In this document: positions 16,124-24,492 of the stretch, piece after piece
How positions within the stretch are numbered: the first letter of the stretch is position 1
How the letters are laid out: each line of letters starts with the position of its first letter
Source of the DNA: Acidimicrobiaceae bacterium
GTDB lineage: Bacteria; Actinomycetota; Acidimicrobiia; Acidimicrobiales; RAAP-2
Direction of reading: 5' to 3'
DNA length: 38,084 nt
NCBI GenBank assembly: GCA_003132205.1
Contig: PKWY01000033.1
Coordinates: 169,111 to 207,194 of the forward strand
The notes under the pieces: generated by a model
Database searches by the model: none
What the model was told of the DNA's origin: nothing
The model's input: the letters and a program-made list of their open reading frames with translations, nothing else
Translations under genes and position numbers: made by a program

Positions 16124-17149
16124 CTACCGGATGTAACCCGGCCCTAGCCCGGCATCGAAGTCGAACCAGCCCGTGCGGTCGCGCCAGTGTCCCCCGCTCA
16201 GCAGGACCTCCTTTACCGCCCGCTGCAAGGTGGTGGTCGCTTCGAGGTCCGACAACTTCTTGCCGGTCTGGCGAAACACGAACTCCAAGACGTCCTGGTC
16301 GTCATCGCGCCAGCGAGGCAGCAGGTTGAAGCGGCGCTGGAAGCGGATGATGTTGCTCGTCTCCGCCAAGTAGGAACTGAGCCGGTCGTCGAGCATCCAG
16401 GTCTGGCATGTCGCGAGGCGGCGCTGGCCAACCGGCCATAGGGTGGCGATCACCGCGCGCGCGCGCTGCAACGACGCATCGACCGCCTCGGGTGACAGAT
16501 CGCTTCGTTCGGGGATGTGAATGCCGACCGAGGGATCACCTCTTCGAAAACCCACGCCGAGCTCAGCGGCTTCTGCTTCGCCAAACCACGGCGAGGGACT
16601 GAGGCTGCCGACCCCCAAGGTCACCCGGTGGAACTGCAGGCTGCCCACGTGGACGATTTCGCCGCGCAGGGTTGGAATCATCCACCATCCGGCGTCGACG
16701 CCGGTGGAGGCGAACTTGCGACGGTGGATCTGCGCGTGGCGCTTCAGGATGGAGAACGTCGAATCGATAATCTCCTCGGGGCATCCGCCGCGACGAAGAA
16801 AGTCCCTGGTCCGTTCGAAGCAGAGGGCGAAGAGATAGAAGAGCAGGAACCGACCGTCGGGCCCGCTCTTCTCCATGTCCGGCCAGATTCGTAGCGGGGC
16901 GTCGAAGTCTCCCCTCTGCAGTTCGACCATCTCCACGAGATCCGCCAAGAGGCTCGCCCACCCAACGTCTCGTTGAAAACCGCCCCAGTGGGCAGCGATC
17001 TCCCCGACCTCCGGCGTCGAGATGCCCAACTCGACCAGGCGGGCGACGAGTTGCTCTGTCGAAAAGTCTCGAACCCGCCCTGCCACGTGCGGCGGCGCAG
17101 TTGGAAGGAACCGACGTATCTGCGCGATGACGTCCGGTTCGCAGAACAT
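16124..17149 (-). CDS. GNAT-fold acyltransferase (NAT_N plus GNAT_C domain type)
   Basis: 341 aa, cytoplasmic. The N-terminal half (about 1-150) is helical, with DVGWASLLADLVEMVELQRG followed by LLFYLFALCFERTRDF; the C-terminal half (about 150-300) has WWMIPTLRGEIVHVGSLQFH, VGIHIPERSDLSPEAVDASL, the segment CQTWMLDDRLSSYLAETSNI and IRFQRRFNLLP. This order fits acyltransferases with the NAT_N and GNAT_C domains, whose substrates are largely unknown. Start ATG 17149 overlaps the GH20 stop (TAATG), so it is coupled to hexosaminidase translation and is the last gene of the importer operon. Acetylation of an amino sugar or of a glycan fragment is an attractive idea from context only. Confidence 0.7.
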   Translation of the reverse strand: MFCEPDVIAQIRRFLPTAPPHVAGRVRDFSTEQLVARLVELGISTPEVGEIAAHWGGFQRDVGWASLLADLVEMVELQRGDFDAPLRIWPDMEKSGPDGRFLLFYLFALCFERTRDFLRRGGCPEEIIDSTFSILKRHAQIHRRKFASTGVDAGWWMIPTLRGEIVHVGSLQFHRVTLGVGSLSPSPWFGEAEAAELGVGFRRGDPSVGIHIPERSDLSPEAVDASLQRARAVIATLWPVGQRRLATCQTWMLDDRLSSYLAETSNIIRFQRRFNLLPRWRDDDQDVLEFVFRQTGKKLSDLEATTTLQRAVKEVLLSGGHWRDRTGWFDFDAGLGPGYIR

Positions 17150-18681
17150 TACGCGGGGTCGAGCGGCCGATAGGCAACGCCCATCGCAGAGAGGCGTTCG
17201 AGATGAATGACTAGACGCTTGCGGAAATCACTCACCATGGTGCTCGTCCCCCACGCCACCTCGCTGAAGGCGCAGAGCCGTGGAAAGGCCATGTAGTCGA
17301 GGTGGGCCCGGGTCGCGATGTACTCGGTCCAGAGTTGGGCCTGCGCCCCGCGAATATGGTGGCGCAACTCTGGCTCGATCCCGAGCGGATAGACGGAGAA
17401 GCCGTACACCTTCTCCCAAGTGGTGGCGTAAGGGGCCGGGACCACCGCGACCGGCTCATTCGCGTTCAAGCTGTTCGGCCAGTCGAAGTAGAGGAACTGC
17501 ATGGGCGCCATGATGGCGTCGAGGCCCCGCGTGGCCGCTTCGATGCCCTTCGTCGAACTCCGCCACGCCATGATCACCGTTCCGTCGGGCACCTCGGCGT
17601 CGAGCACCTCGTCCCATGCGATGACTTCGTGACCCTCTCTTTGCAGGGCCGCCGCCATCCGCGTCGTGAAGAGGCCCTGCAGCTGGCGCGCTTCAGTGAA
17701 GCCGTGTTCGGCCATGACCGCCTGGGCCAGGGGGCTGTTCTCCCACTCGGTGGTCGGACATTCGTCGCCTCCGATGTGCACGGGGCTGCCGGGAAAGAGG
17801 CTCGCGACGTAGCAGACCGCCTCCTCGGCGAACGCCAGGGCTTCGGGACCGACGTTGAGCACGTGGTCCGAGATCCCCCATCGGGTCCACACCTCGACCG
17901 GCTCGCTGACGTTGCCCAGTTCTCCGTAGGCGGCGAGCACGGCCTGGGCGTGAGCGGGCAGGTCTATCTCGGGAACAACCTGCACGCACCGTTTGGCCGC
18001 GTGCTCGCGGATTGTCAAGAGGTCGTCGGCGCTGTAGAAGCCGCCGTGGGAGATATTGTCGTCAACTCCGTCGTCCTCGTGGCCGAGCGGCGACGATCGG
18101 CGACGCGAGCCGACCTCGGTGAGACGGGGCCACGCGGGCACCTCAACCCTCCAGCCTTGATCGTCGTTCAGGTGCAGGTGCAGTTTGTTGAGCCGATGCG
18201 CGGCGATCTGGTCGATGAGCCGACACACCGTCGAGACATCCCAGAAGTGGCGCACGACATCGAGGTGGACCCCGCGCCAACGGAATTTCGGACCGTCGTT
18301 GATGACGAATCTCGGCAGTTCGATCTTCTCGAGTTCAGCGCGCGCGCTCGACCACAACTCCACCGGTCCCATCTGACGGAGCATCGTGAGGGCGTAACTC
18401 GCGCCCGCCGCCGAACTCGCCTCGATCGTGGTCGGCTCGCCGGTTTGCAACTCGTAGTCCTCGTCGCGGTACTCGGCCCTGCGCAGTATCTGGATGTCGG
18501 GAGTGTCGTCCTCGGCGACGATCTCGACCTGCCAGCCAATCGAGTCGTAGAGATCGGCGGCGAACGCCTTGACGACCAACCGCCACTCGTCATCGACCGA
18601 AATCCGCAGTGGCGACTTCCACACGACACCGCCGGGGCGAGCTGCCATCGATCGCGGCTGGGGTATCAGTCCGAGATTCAA
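17149..18681 (-). CDS. Cytoplasmic GH20 beta-N-acetylhexosaminidase
   Basis: 510 aa. An N-terminal GH20b-like alpha/beta domain (about 1-130) precedes the TIM barrel, which starts FRWRGVHLDVVRHFWDV (about 133-149) and has HLHLNDDQGWRVE, the loop VPEIDLPAHAQAVLAAYGEL and the catalytic pair D306-E307 in VHIGGDECP. A WTEYIATRAHLDYMAFPRLC segment closes the active site. GH20 enzymes remove terminal beta-GlcNAc or beta-GalNAc by substrate-assisted catalysis. There is no signal peptide, so it acts on imported oligosaccharides. The start is TTG 18681, overlapping the ATPase stop (TTGA); the frame is open further upstream, but within the ATPase gene. This enzyme gives the operon its amino-sugar identity. 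Confidence 0.9.
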   Translation of the reverse strand: MNLGLIPQPRSMAARPGGVVWKSPLRISVDDEWRLVVKAFAADLYDSIGWQVEIVAEDDTPDIQILRRAEYRDEDYELQTGEPTTIEASSAAGASYALTMLRQMGPVELWSSARAELEKIELPRFVINDGPKFRWRGVHLDVVRHFWDVSTVCRLIDQIAAHRLNKLHLHLNDDQGWRVEVPAWPRLTEVGSRRRSSPLGHEDDGVDDNISHGGFYSADDLLTIREHAAKRCVQVVPEIDLPAHAQAVLAAYGELGNVSEPVEVWTRWGISDHVLNVGPEALAFAEEAVCYVASLFPGSPVHIGGDECPTTEWENSPLAQAVMAEHGFTEARQLQGLFTTRMAAALQREGHEVIAWDEVLDAEVPDGTVIMAWRSSTKGIEAATRGLDAIMAPMQFLYFDWPNSLNANEPVAVVPAPYATTWEKVYGFSVYPLGIEPELRHHIRGAQAQLWTEYIATRAHLDYMAFPRLCAFSEVAWGTSTMVSDFRKRLVIHLERLSAMGVAYRPLDPA

Positions 18682-19646
18682 CTCTTCTTCACCGCGTAAC
18701 AGGCCGCCCGGTTGGTCGGCGAAAGATCGATCATGGGCGGCGTGCTCGTTCGACACTGCTCCATGGCGAGGGGGCACCTCGGGGCGAAGCGGCAGCCCGG
18801 ACCGGGATCGATCACCTTGGGCGGCTCGCCGAAGTCGTGGTCGCCATCGAACTCCACGGCCTTGATCCGCGGGTCGGGAGCCGTCGACATGAGGAGTCGC
18901 GTGTAGGGATGCTGGGGCGAACCGATGACCTCCTCAGTGAGTCCCTCTTCTACAATGCGTCCCGCGTAGAGGACAATCATCCGGTCCGCGACGTAGCGGG
19001 CGCTCGCGAGGTCGTGCGTAATGTAGAGCAACGAGACGCCGTCGTGGTCGCGCAGATCCTTCATCACGTTCAAGAGACCGATACGAATCGAGACGTCAAG
19101 CATCGAGACAGGCTCGTCCGCCAGGATCAACGAAGGCCGCGACGAGAGAGCCTGTGCGAATCCGAGGCGCTGTCGCTGGCCGCCCGAGAGCTCGTGCGGG
19201 TAGCGCTCCAGCACGTCCGCGCCGGGAGTCAGCCCGACCTTCTCGAGGAAGGCCACCGCTTCGTCGAAACGGGCCGACTTCGAGACATCGGGACGGTGCA
19301 GCTTCAACGATCGGAGCAGACTGTGCCCGACACGAAGGACCGGATTGATGGAACCGAAGGGGTCCTGGAACACCATCGGCATGCGCCCGCGGACGCTGCG
19401 GCTGGACCGGCGTCCCAGGGCCTTGCTCTCGAAGACGACCGAGCCCGACGTCGGCGGGTACAGCCCCGCGAGCACTCTCGCAATGGTCGACTTGCCGGAG
19501 CCCGACTCCCCGACCAAAGCCACGATCTCGCTGGGCGCCACTTCAAATGAGACCTCGTCGATGGCGTGGAGTTGACCGCGCGAGCGGAATCCCCCAACCC
19601 GGAACTGCCGCGACAAGTTCTCAACCTTGAGAATCGGCTCACTCAT
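18678..19646 (-). CDS. Oligopeptide/oligosaccharide ABC importer ATPase 2 (OppF/DppF-like)
   Basis: 322 aa. ABC hallmarks: Walker A GESGSGKST, Q-loop MVFQDPFGSINP, signature LSGGQRQRLGFAQAL, Walker B LILADEPVSMLD, H-loop ITHDLASARYVADR. The C-terminal oligo_HPY region with a Cys-rich stretch (GCRFAPRCPLAMEQC) is characteristic of the Opp/Dpp class, where it binds an Fe-S cluster in some members. ATG 19646 overlaps the stop of the preceding ATPase (ATGA). With its partner it energises uptake through the two permeases. Opp-class importers carry peptides but also cello- and chito-oligosaccharides; the adjacent GH20 gene argues for sugar. Confidence 0.92.
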   Translation of the reverse strand: MSEPILKVENLSRQFRVGGFRSRGQLHAIDEVSFEVAPSEIVALVGESGSGKSTIARVLAGLYPPTSGSVVFESKALGRRSSRSVRGRMPMVFQDPFGSINPVLRVGHSLLRSLKLHRPDVSKSARFDEAVAFLEKVGLTPGADVLERYPHELSGGQRQRLGFAQALSSRPSLILADEPVSMLDVSIRIGLLNVMKDLRDHDGVSLLYITHDLASARYVADRMIVLYAGRIVEEGLTEEVIGSPQHPYTRLLMSTAPDPRIKAVEFDGDHDFGEPPKVIDPGPGCRFAPRCPLAMEQCRTSTPPMIDLSPTNRAACYAVKKS

Positions 19647-20614
19647 ACCCTCGCCACCTTGTTGATGAGGTGGCAACGAACGGCGTGATTGTCGTTGGTC
19701 ACCAGCTCCGGGCGCAACTCGCGACATTCGTCGGTCGCGTGGGGACAGCGCGCCGCGAAGAGGCACCCCGGCGGAGGATTGACGAGCGAAGGGGGGTTGC
19801 CGGGTATCCCGGTGAGTTCGCGGACTTCGCCGAGCAACGAGGGAAAGGCCTCCATCAGGCCCTGGGAGTAGGGATGCTGGGGATTGTCGAACACCGCGCG
19901 CGTGGCGCCAAGCTCCACCACTTCGCCGGCGTACATGACGGCCAGACGGTCCGAGAAGTGCGAGACGACGCTCATGTCATGGGTCACGAAGAGCACCGAG
20001 AATCCGAACTTGCGTCGAAGCGTCTCGACCTGGCGCATGAGCAACCGCTGGGCGACGACGTCGAGGGCCGACGTCGGCTCGTCCATGATCACCAGCTTCG
20101 GCTCGAGCAGCAGGGCCATTGCGATCATGGCTCGCTGACGCATCCCGCCCGAAAGCTGGAACGGATAGCTCCTCAGGTGCACCGGGTCGATCGAGACCAT
20201 CGAAAGGACCTCGGCGGATCGCTCGGCGATGCGCTCGCGGTCCCAGTCCGTGTGCGCCTCGCACGCGTCAGCCAGCTGCGCGGCGATGGTGAGCGTGGGA
20301 TTGAGGGCGTTCATCGCGCTCTGCATGACCACCGAAATGTCGCGCCAGCGATGCTGGCGCAGCTCCTCAGGCGTCAACGACGTGAGATCCACGCCCTCGA
20401 AGACAACCGATCCGCCGGTGACGCTGGCGGGGTAGGTCAGCAGTTGGGCGATGGCGAACAGCAGCGTTGACTTGCCGCAACCCGACTCGCCGACGACCGC
20501 GAGGAACTCACCCTGCTGGAGGTCGAGCGACACGTCGCTCACCGCGAGCGCGGGACCGTTCGGTGTCGCGTATTCGACCTGCAGGTCACGAATTTGCAGG
20601 ATGGGATGGCTCAT
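19643..20614 (-). CDS. Oligopeptide/oligosaccharide ABC importer ATPase 1 (OppD/DppD-like)
   Basis: 323 aa. Walker A GESGCGKST, signature LSGGMRQRAMIAMAL, Walker B LVIMDEPTSALD and H-loop VTHDMSVVSHFSDR are all intact. The C-terminal oligo_HPY region ends in GCLFAARCPHATDECRE, again with the Opp-class cysteines. It overlaps the upstream permease by 4 bp (ATGA at 20614) and the next ATPase by 4 bp. The two ATPases form the heterodimeric motor. No sign of damage or unusual residues. Confidence 0.92.
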   Translation of the reverse strand: MSHPILQIRDLQVEYATPNGPALAVSDVSLDLQQGEFLAVVGESGCGKSTLLFAIAQLLTYPASVTGGSVVFEGVDLTSLTPEELRQHRWRDISVVMQSAMNALNPTLTIAAQLADACEAHTDWDRERIAERSAEVLSMVSIDPVHLRSYPFQLSGGMRQRAMIAMALLLEPKLVIMDEPTSALDVVAQRLLMRQVETLRRKFGFSVLFVTHDMSVVSHFSDRLAVMYAGEVVELGATRAVFDNPQHPYSQGLMEAFPSLLGEVRELTGIPGNPPSLVNPPPGCLFAARCPHATDECRELRPELVTNDNHAVRCHLINKVARV

Positions 20615-21510
20615 GCTCGCGCATTCTTCAGTCGTTTGGCGGACACCGGTCGAAGCGCTGGATTGCCGATCTCGTCAAAGGCGTAGTTGAGGAGGGCCAG
20701 TCCGCTTCCGAGAATGGCGATGGCCACTCCCGGTGCGAGCGCCCAGAGCGGCAGACCAATGGAGAGCGCCTCGTTGTTCTGCGCCCAGTACAGCATCGTC
20801 CCCCAGGACTGGGTGTTGATGTTGCCGAGCCCCACGAACTGAAGACCCGCCGCAGTGAGTACGGCGTAGAGCGCGGCGCCGAGGAAGTTCGCGACGATGA
20901 GCGACGTCATCGGGGGGATCAACTCAACGCAGATCACGTACCAACTGGACTCTCCGCGGGCCCTCGCCGCCAGCAGGTAGTCCCGGTTACGCAGCGACAA
21001 CGCCTGCACGCGGAGCTGGCGGGCCCCGTAGGACCAGCCCGTGATCACGAGGACGAGCACCATGAGCCAGAAGCTGGCGCTCTTCAAGTAGGCGGTGATC
21101 ACGATGATGAGCGGGAACGTGGGGATGACAAGCACCACGTCGGTGACGAGAGAGAGCACGTCATCGACGATGCCTCCGGAGTACGCCGCGGTGATGCCGA
21201 TGCCCACTGATAGCACGGTCGAGATGAAGCCCACGATGAGCGCGATCATCACCGATTGGCGGGTTCCAGCGATCAATTGGGAGAAGACGTCTTGACCGAA
21301 CGACGTGGTGCCGAGGAGATGCGACCACGAGAGGCCGGCGCCCGGGGTGTAGATCTCAGCCGAAGGGTCGTGGGGCGTGAACCACGTGGGGAAAGCCGTG
21401 ATCACGAGCAGGACGAACATGATGATCGAACCCGCGGCGGCCTTCTTGTCGCGTCGCAGGAACTTGAAGGATCGCAGCAACACGTCGCCGATCGAGGAGA
21501 GGAACTTCAC
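20611..21510 (-). CDS. ABC importer permease 2 (OppC/DppC-like)
   Basis: 299 aa. The N-terminal cytoplasmic region is followed by a first helix, the periplasmic segment LLGTTSFGQDVFSQLIAGTR (the DppC consensus HxLGTDxxGRDxxSRxxxG) and five further helices. The coupling-helix motif for ATPase contact is in YLLAARARGESSWYVICVEL, the EAA loop. It pairs with the DppB-like permease just upstream (4-bp overlap) to form the channel. Order and overlaps leave no doubt that it belongs to this operon. Confidence 0.92.
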   Translation of the reverse strand: MKFLSSIGDVLLRSFKFLRRDKKAAAGSIIMFVLLVITAFPTWFTPHDPSAEIYTPGAGLSWSHLLGTTSFGQDVFSQLIAGTRQSVMIALIVGFISTVLSVGIGITAAYSGGIVDDVLSLVTDVVLVIPTFPLIIVITAYLKSASFWLMVLVLVITGWSYGARQLRVQALSLRNRDYLLAARARGESSWYVICVELIPPMTSLIVANFLGAALYAVLTAAGLQFVGLGNINTQSWGTMLYWAQNNEALSIGLPLWALAPGVAIAILGSGLALLNYAFDEIGNPALRPVSAKRLKNARA

Positions 21511-22490
21511 GAGCTGCTCCTCGTTCGTGGATCCAGGAGAGCGGTCGCAACGTCAGAGATGAATATCGCCACGAGCACGGCGACCGTGATGAGCAGGAAG
21601 AGCGACTGCATCAGCGGGTAGTCCTCGTTCTGAACCGCCTGCAGCAGGGTGAAACCGAGGCCCGGATAGTTGAAGACGTACTCCACCAGGATCGCGCCCG
21701 AGATGACGAAGCCGAGCGACATGGCGAAGCCCGTGAGGTTCGGCAGGAGCGCATTGCGTCCGGCGTACTGCCACAGGACCCTTCGCGGCTTCAGTCCCTT
21801 CGCGCGCGCCATCTTCACGTAGTCCTCGGCGACGACCGTGATCATGTTGTTGCGCATCGTGAGGATCCAGCCGCCGATCGAGGTGAGCAGGATCGTGAAC
21901 GCCGGCAGCACCGAGTGCCACAGGATGTCGCCCACGAACCCCCAGCTCCAGGCCACCGTCGCCGTCTCGGTGTAGCCCCCGAGGATAGGGAACCAACCCA
22001 GCGTCAGCGCGAAGAACCAGACGCAGAGCAGGCCGATCCAGAAGTACGGGAATGCCGAGATGACGATGAAGGCAGGCGGCAGGACATTGTCCAAGATTCC
22101 ACCTCGTCGCCATGCGGCGATGGCGCCCAGCGCGGTTCCGATCACGAATCCGAGAATCGTGCTGATACCCACGAGGCCGAGCGACCAGGGCAGGGCCCGC
22201 ATGATGACCGTGCTCACGGGGATCGGGAAGTAGCTGAGCGACAGGCCCAGATTTCCGTGCATCGTGTTGTTGATGTACTCGAAGTACGAGGAGATCAGGC
22301 CTTGATGGTTGTTGATGCCGAAGGCGACCTCGAGGGCCTTGATGGCGGCCGGGTTCACGTGACCGTGAAACTTCGCCATCATCGATTCGGCGGGATTGCC
22401 GGGCATGAGTCGGGGGATGAAGAAGTTCACCGTTAAGGCTGCCCATAGTGCTACTAACAGGAAGCCTAAACGGCGTACTAAAAACCTCAT
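21507..22490 (-). CDS. ABC importer permease 1 (OppB/DppB-like)
   Basis: 327 aa, six membrane helices. It begins with the usual DppB pattern: an N-terminal helix after MRFLVRRLG, then FIPRLMPGNPAESM, and LGLSLSYFPIPVSTVI in the periplasmic loop. The EAA coupling loop is YVKMARAKGLKPRRVLWQYA. ATG 22490 lies 24 bases after the solute-binding gene stop with GGGAG directly before it. It forms the heterodimeric channel with the DppC-like permease. Confidence 0.92.
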   Translation of the reverse strand: MRFLVRRLGFLLVALWAALTVNFFIPRLMPGNPAESMMAKFHGHVNPAAIKALEVAFGINNHQGLISSYFEYINNTMHGNLGLSLSYFPIPVSTVIMRALPWSLGLVGISTILGFVIGTALGAIAAWRRGGILDNVLPPAFIVISAFPYFWIGLLCVWFFALTLGWFPILGGYTETATVAWSWGFVGDILWHSVLPAFTILLTSIGGWILTMRNNMITVVAEDYVKMARAKGLKPRRVLWQYAGRNALLPNLTGFAMSLGFVISGAILVEYVFNYPGLGFTLLQAVQNEDYPLMQSLFLLITVAVLVAIFISDVATALLDPRTRSSS

Positions 22491-22514
22491 CTCCCGACTC
22501 TGCCCAGCAATTCT

Positions 22515-24170
22515 CTAGCTAAGTGGCTTCAGGTGCAGCAGCACCACGCCCCAGTCAGGCTCGTTGTAGAGAGCTGGCTGCGCGTAGGGGTTCTTCGGTG
22601 TTGGGAAGCCTGAGTACTCCTTGTTGTTGTACTGGAACCAGTCGACCTCTTCGAGGACCGGGATGATCGGAGCCTGCTGGACCATGATCGTCTGCAGCTG
22701 GTTCATGATCGAGTGCTGGGTCGCCACGTTGGTGGTGGCACCGTACTGGTTCAGCAACGCGTCAACGGCGGGACTCTTGAAGCGCTCCCAGTTAGACGCC
22801 GCGGCCGATCCAATGGGCGCCGAGTTCTTCGAGTACAGCCACTGGCGGAACTCGTAGAACGGCGACGGTCCGCCGGTCTCGACGTTGTAGGCCAACTGGA
22901 ACTTGCCGGCGTAGACGTCGGAGTAGAAGTTGCTGCTCGCGACGGGGTCGACCGTGATCTTGATGCCGATCTTGGTCAACTGCGCGCCAAGCACCTGCAT
23001 CGAGGCAATCCAGTCGGAGTACCCGCCGTTGGTGATGACCGTGAAGGCGAGCTCCTTGCCGTTCTTCGCGTAGACGCCCTTGCTGTCCAGTTTGTAGCCG
23101 TCCTTGGTCAGCAGCGACTTCGCCTTGGCGGGGTCGTAGCTGGAACCAGCGGCCTTCGTCGCGGCGCTGCTTGACCACGATGAGAACGTGGGCGCCACGA
23201 TGCCAGTTTGGCTGGCGGGGGGCTCGTAGCCGTACTCACCGATCTTGGAGACCGACGCGCGGTTGATGCCGTAGCTGATCGCCTGGCGGACAGCAACGTC
23301 GTTGAGCCCGGCGACTGTCAAGTTCGGGAAGAGCGACACGTTGGCGACCGGTGGGAACCAGTAACCGTTGCCGGCCTTCTTCGCGACGAAGTAGCTCTGG
23401 ATGTTCGGGATGAACTGAGCGCCGTACGCCGACTGTCCGGTGGCCAAGTATTCGTTGGCCGTGTTGTTGGACAAGAAAGCGGGCATGTTCACCGTCTTCA
23501 CCTGAGCGAGTCCGGGCTGCCAGTAGTTGGGGTTGGCCGTCCACTGGATGTTCTGAGGTGTGCACTTGGACATGATGTAGCCGCCGGTGCCGATAGGCGT
23601 GCTGACCGGGTTGGTGACAGGATTCGAGATCTTGCTCCAGATGTGCTGCGGCACGATCGGCACCTGACCCGCAACGTAGAAGAAGTACGGCACCGCCGAC
23701 TTCGTGAAGTTGAAGACAACCTTGTTCGAACCACTCTGGGTCACGCTCGAGAGCACCGACCACACGGCGTTGGCGTCGAGGGCGGGGGTCTTCTTCAGAA
23801 GGTTGAACGTGTAGGCGACGTCAGCGGCCGAGAAGGGCTTGCCGTCGGTCCACTTCACTCCGGAGCGAATCGTGAAGGTCAGCGTCTTGTTGGCGTTGCT
23901 CCATGCGTACGCGGAGGCGAGCCAAGGGGTCACCTTGGCGTTCTCCAGGGCGTCGATGAAATCGAGTGTCTCGTACGTGAGGCCGACCGAGTAGGGCGAC
24001 GACGTGGGGAGAAAAGGATTGAACGAACAGGCCCACTGCATTCCTTGCTCATTGTCAAGATTCAAAGGCACTTGACCCGAGGCACCAGCGACTGATGGCC
24101 CGAGCACACACGTGCTTGTCACAAGGGCCAGAGCCAAAGCGGCGAGTCCCCCTTTAAACTTCTCTCTCAT
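22515..24170 (-). CDS. Family-5 extracellular solute-binding protein (oligosaccharide/peptide)
   Basis: 551 aa. A Sec signal peptide ends around VAGASG (about residue 32); the TSTC in the hydrophobic core is not a convincing lipobox. The mature part has SBP_bac_5 hallmarks: LTFTIRSGVKWTDGKPFSAA followed by DVAYTF (about 95-120), VRQAISYGINRASVSKIGEY, and PIIPVLEEVDWFQYN near the end. The family binds peptides, cello- and chito-oligosaccharides. ATG 24170 has AAAGGAG seven bases upstream. It is the first gene of a seven-gene unit reaching the GNAT gene. A leader of about 115 bases follows the predicted promoter, which shares its elements with the DeoR promoter. Confidence 0.9.
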   Translation of the reverse strand: MREKFKGGLAALALALVTSTCVLGPSVAGASGQVPLNLDNEQGMQWACSFNPFLPTSSPYSVGLTYETLDFIDALENAKVTPWLASAYAWSNANKTLTFTIRSGVKWTDGKPFSAADVAYTFNLLKKTPALDANAVWSVLSSVTQSGSNKVVFNFTKSAVPYFFYVAGQVPIVPQHIWSKISNPVTNPVSTPIGTGGYIMSKCTPQNIQWTANPNYWQPGLAQVKTVNMPAFLSNNTANEYLATGQSAYGAQFIPNIQSYFVAKKAGNGYWFPPVANVSLFPNLTVAGLNDVAVRQAISYGINRASVSKIGEYGYEPPASQTGIVAPTFSSWSSSAATKAAGSSYDPAKAKSLLTKDGYKLDSKGVYAKNGKELAFTVITNGGYSDWIASMQVLGAQLTKIGIKITVDPVASSNFYSDVYAGKFQLAYNVETGGPSPFYEFRQWLYSKNSAPIGSAAASNWERFKSPAVDALLNQYGATTNVATQHSIMNQLQTIMVQQAPIIPVLEEVDWFQYNNKEYSGFPTPKNPYAQPALYNEPDWGVVLLHLKPLS

Positions 24171-24190
24171 AGTCCAGCTCCTTTTCTAAA

Positions 24191-24206
24191 GAACCTTTAA
24201 GGGTTC
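24191..24206. promoter_or_regulatory. Small inverted repeat in the leader of the importer operon
   Basis: GAACCTTTAAGGGTTC has 8-bp arms with one mismatch. It lies between the predicted transcription start and the ribosome site of the solute-binding gene, where a bound protein could block elongation. A LacI- or similar catabolite-type operator is possible but unproven. Confidence 0.35.
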
Positions 24207-24291
24207 GTCGGTTCACAGTACTCACTACCAATTGCTACAGCAGATCAAGTGGGGCAGCGCTTGGGAAGATGAACACAGTGACCATCGAGTC

Positions 24292-24355
24292 ACAATATGC
24301 GCTTTTTTAACAGATTTCACCCCGAGTTGAGATAATTTAACAATTCTGTTAAATT
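24292..24355 (-). promoter_or_regulatory. Promoter and two-block element upstream of the importer operon (copy B)
   Basis: Coding strand: a distal block TTGTTAAATTATCTCAACTC, a 10-base linker, then TGTTAAAAAAGCG and CATATTGTG with -10 TATTGT at 24292-24297. It matches copy A at 19 of 21 positions in the distal block and 19 of 22 in the proximal block. Copy B has an extra feature: AATTTAACA (24334-24342) and TGTTAAATT (24347-24355) form a perfect 9-bp inverted repeat around ATTC. The region from 24356 to 24492 shows nothing further. Confidence 0.75.
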
Positions 24356-24492
24356 TCACGGCATAAATTCTCAGAATGTTCGGCGAACAGCCGGGGCAGT
24401 GTGCCGAAAGGACCAGACGGTTGGAGCCGGTGGTCTTGAAAAGCTGCAGATACCTCAGGACGGAGCGAGCCAAGACGCGGGGCCGCCTCCGG

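Noticed and set aside
17302..18699. A 465-codon + strand frame opposite the GH20 gene
   Set aside because: Mirror of the GH20 codons; no recognisable domain, no ribosome site, and GH20 catalytic motifs are complete on the other strand.
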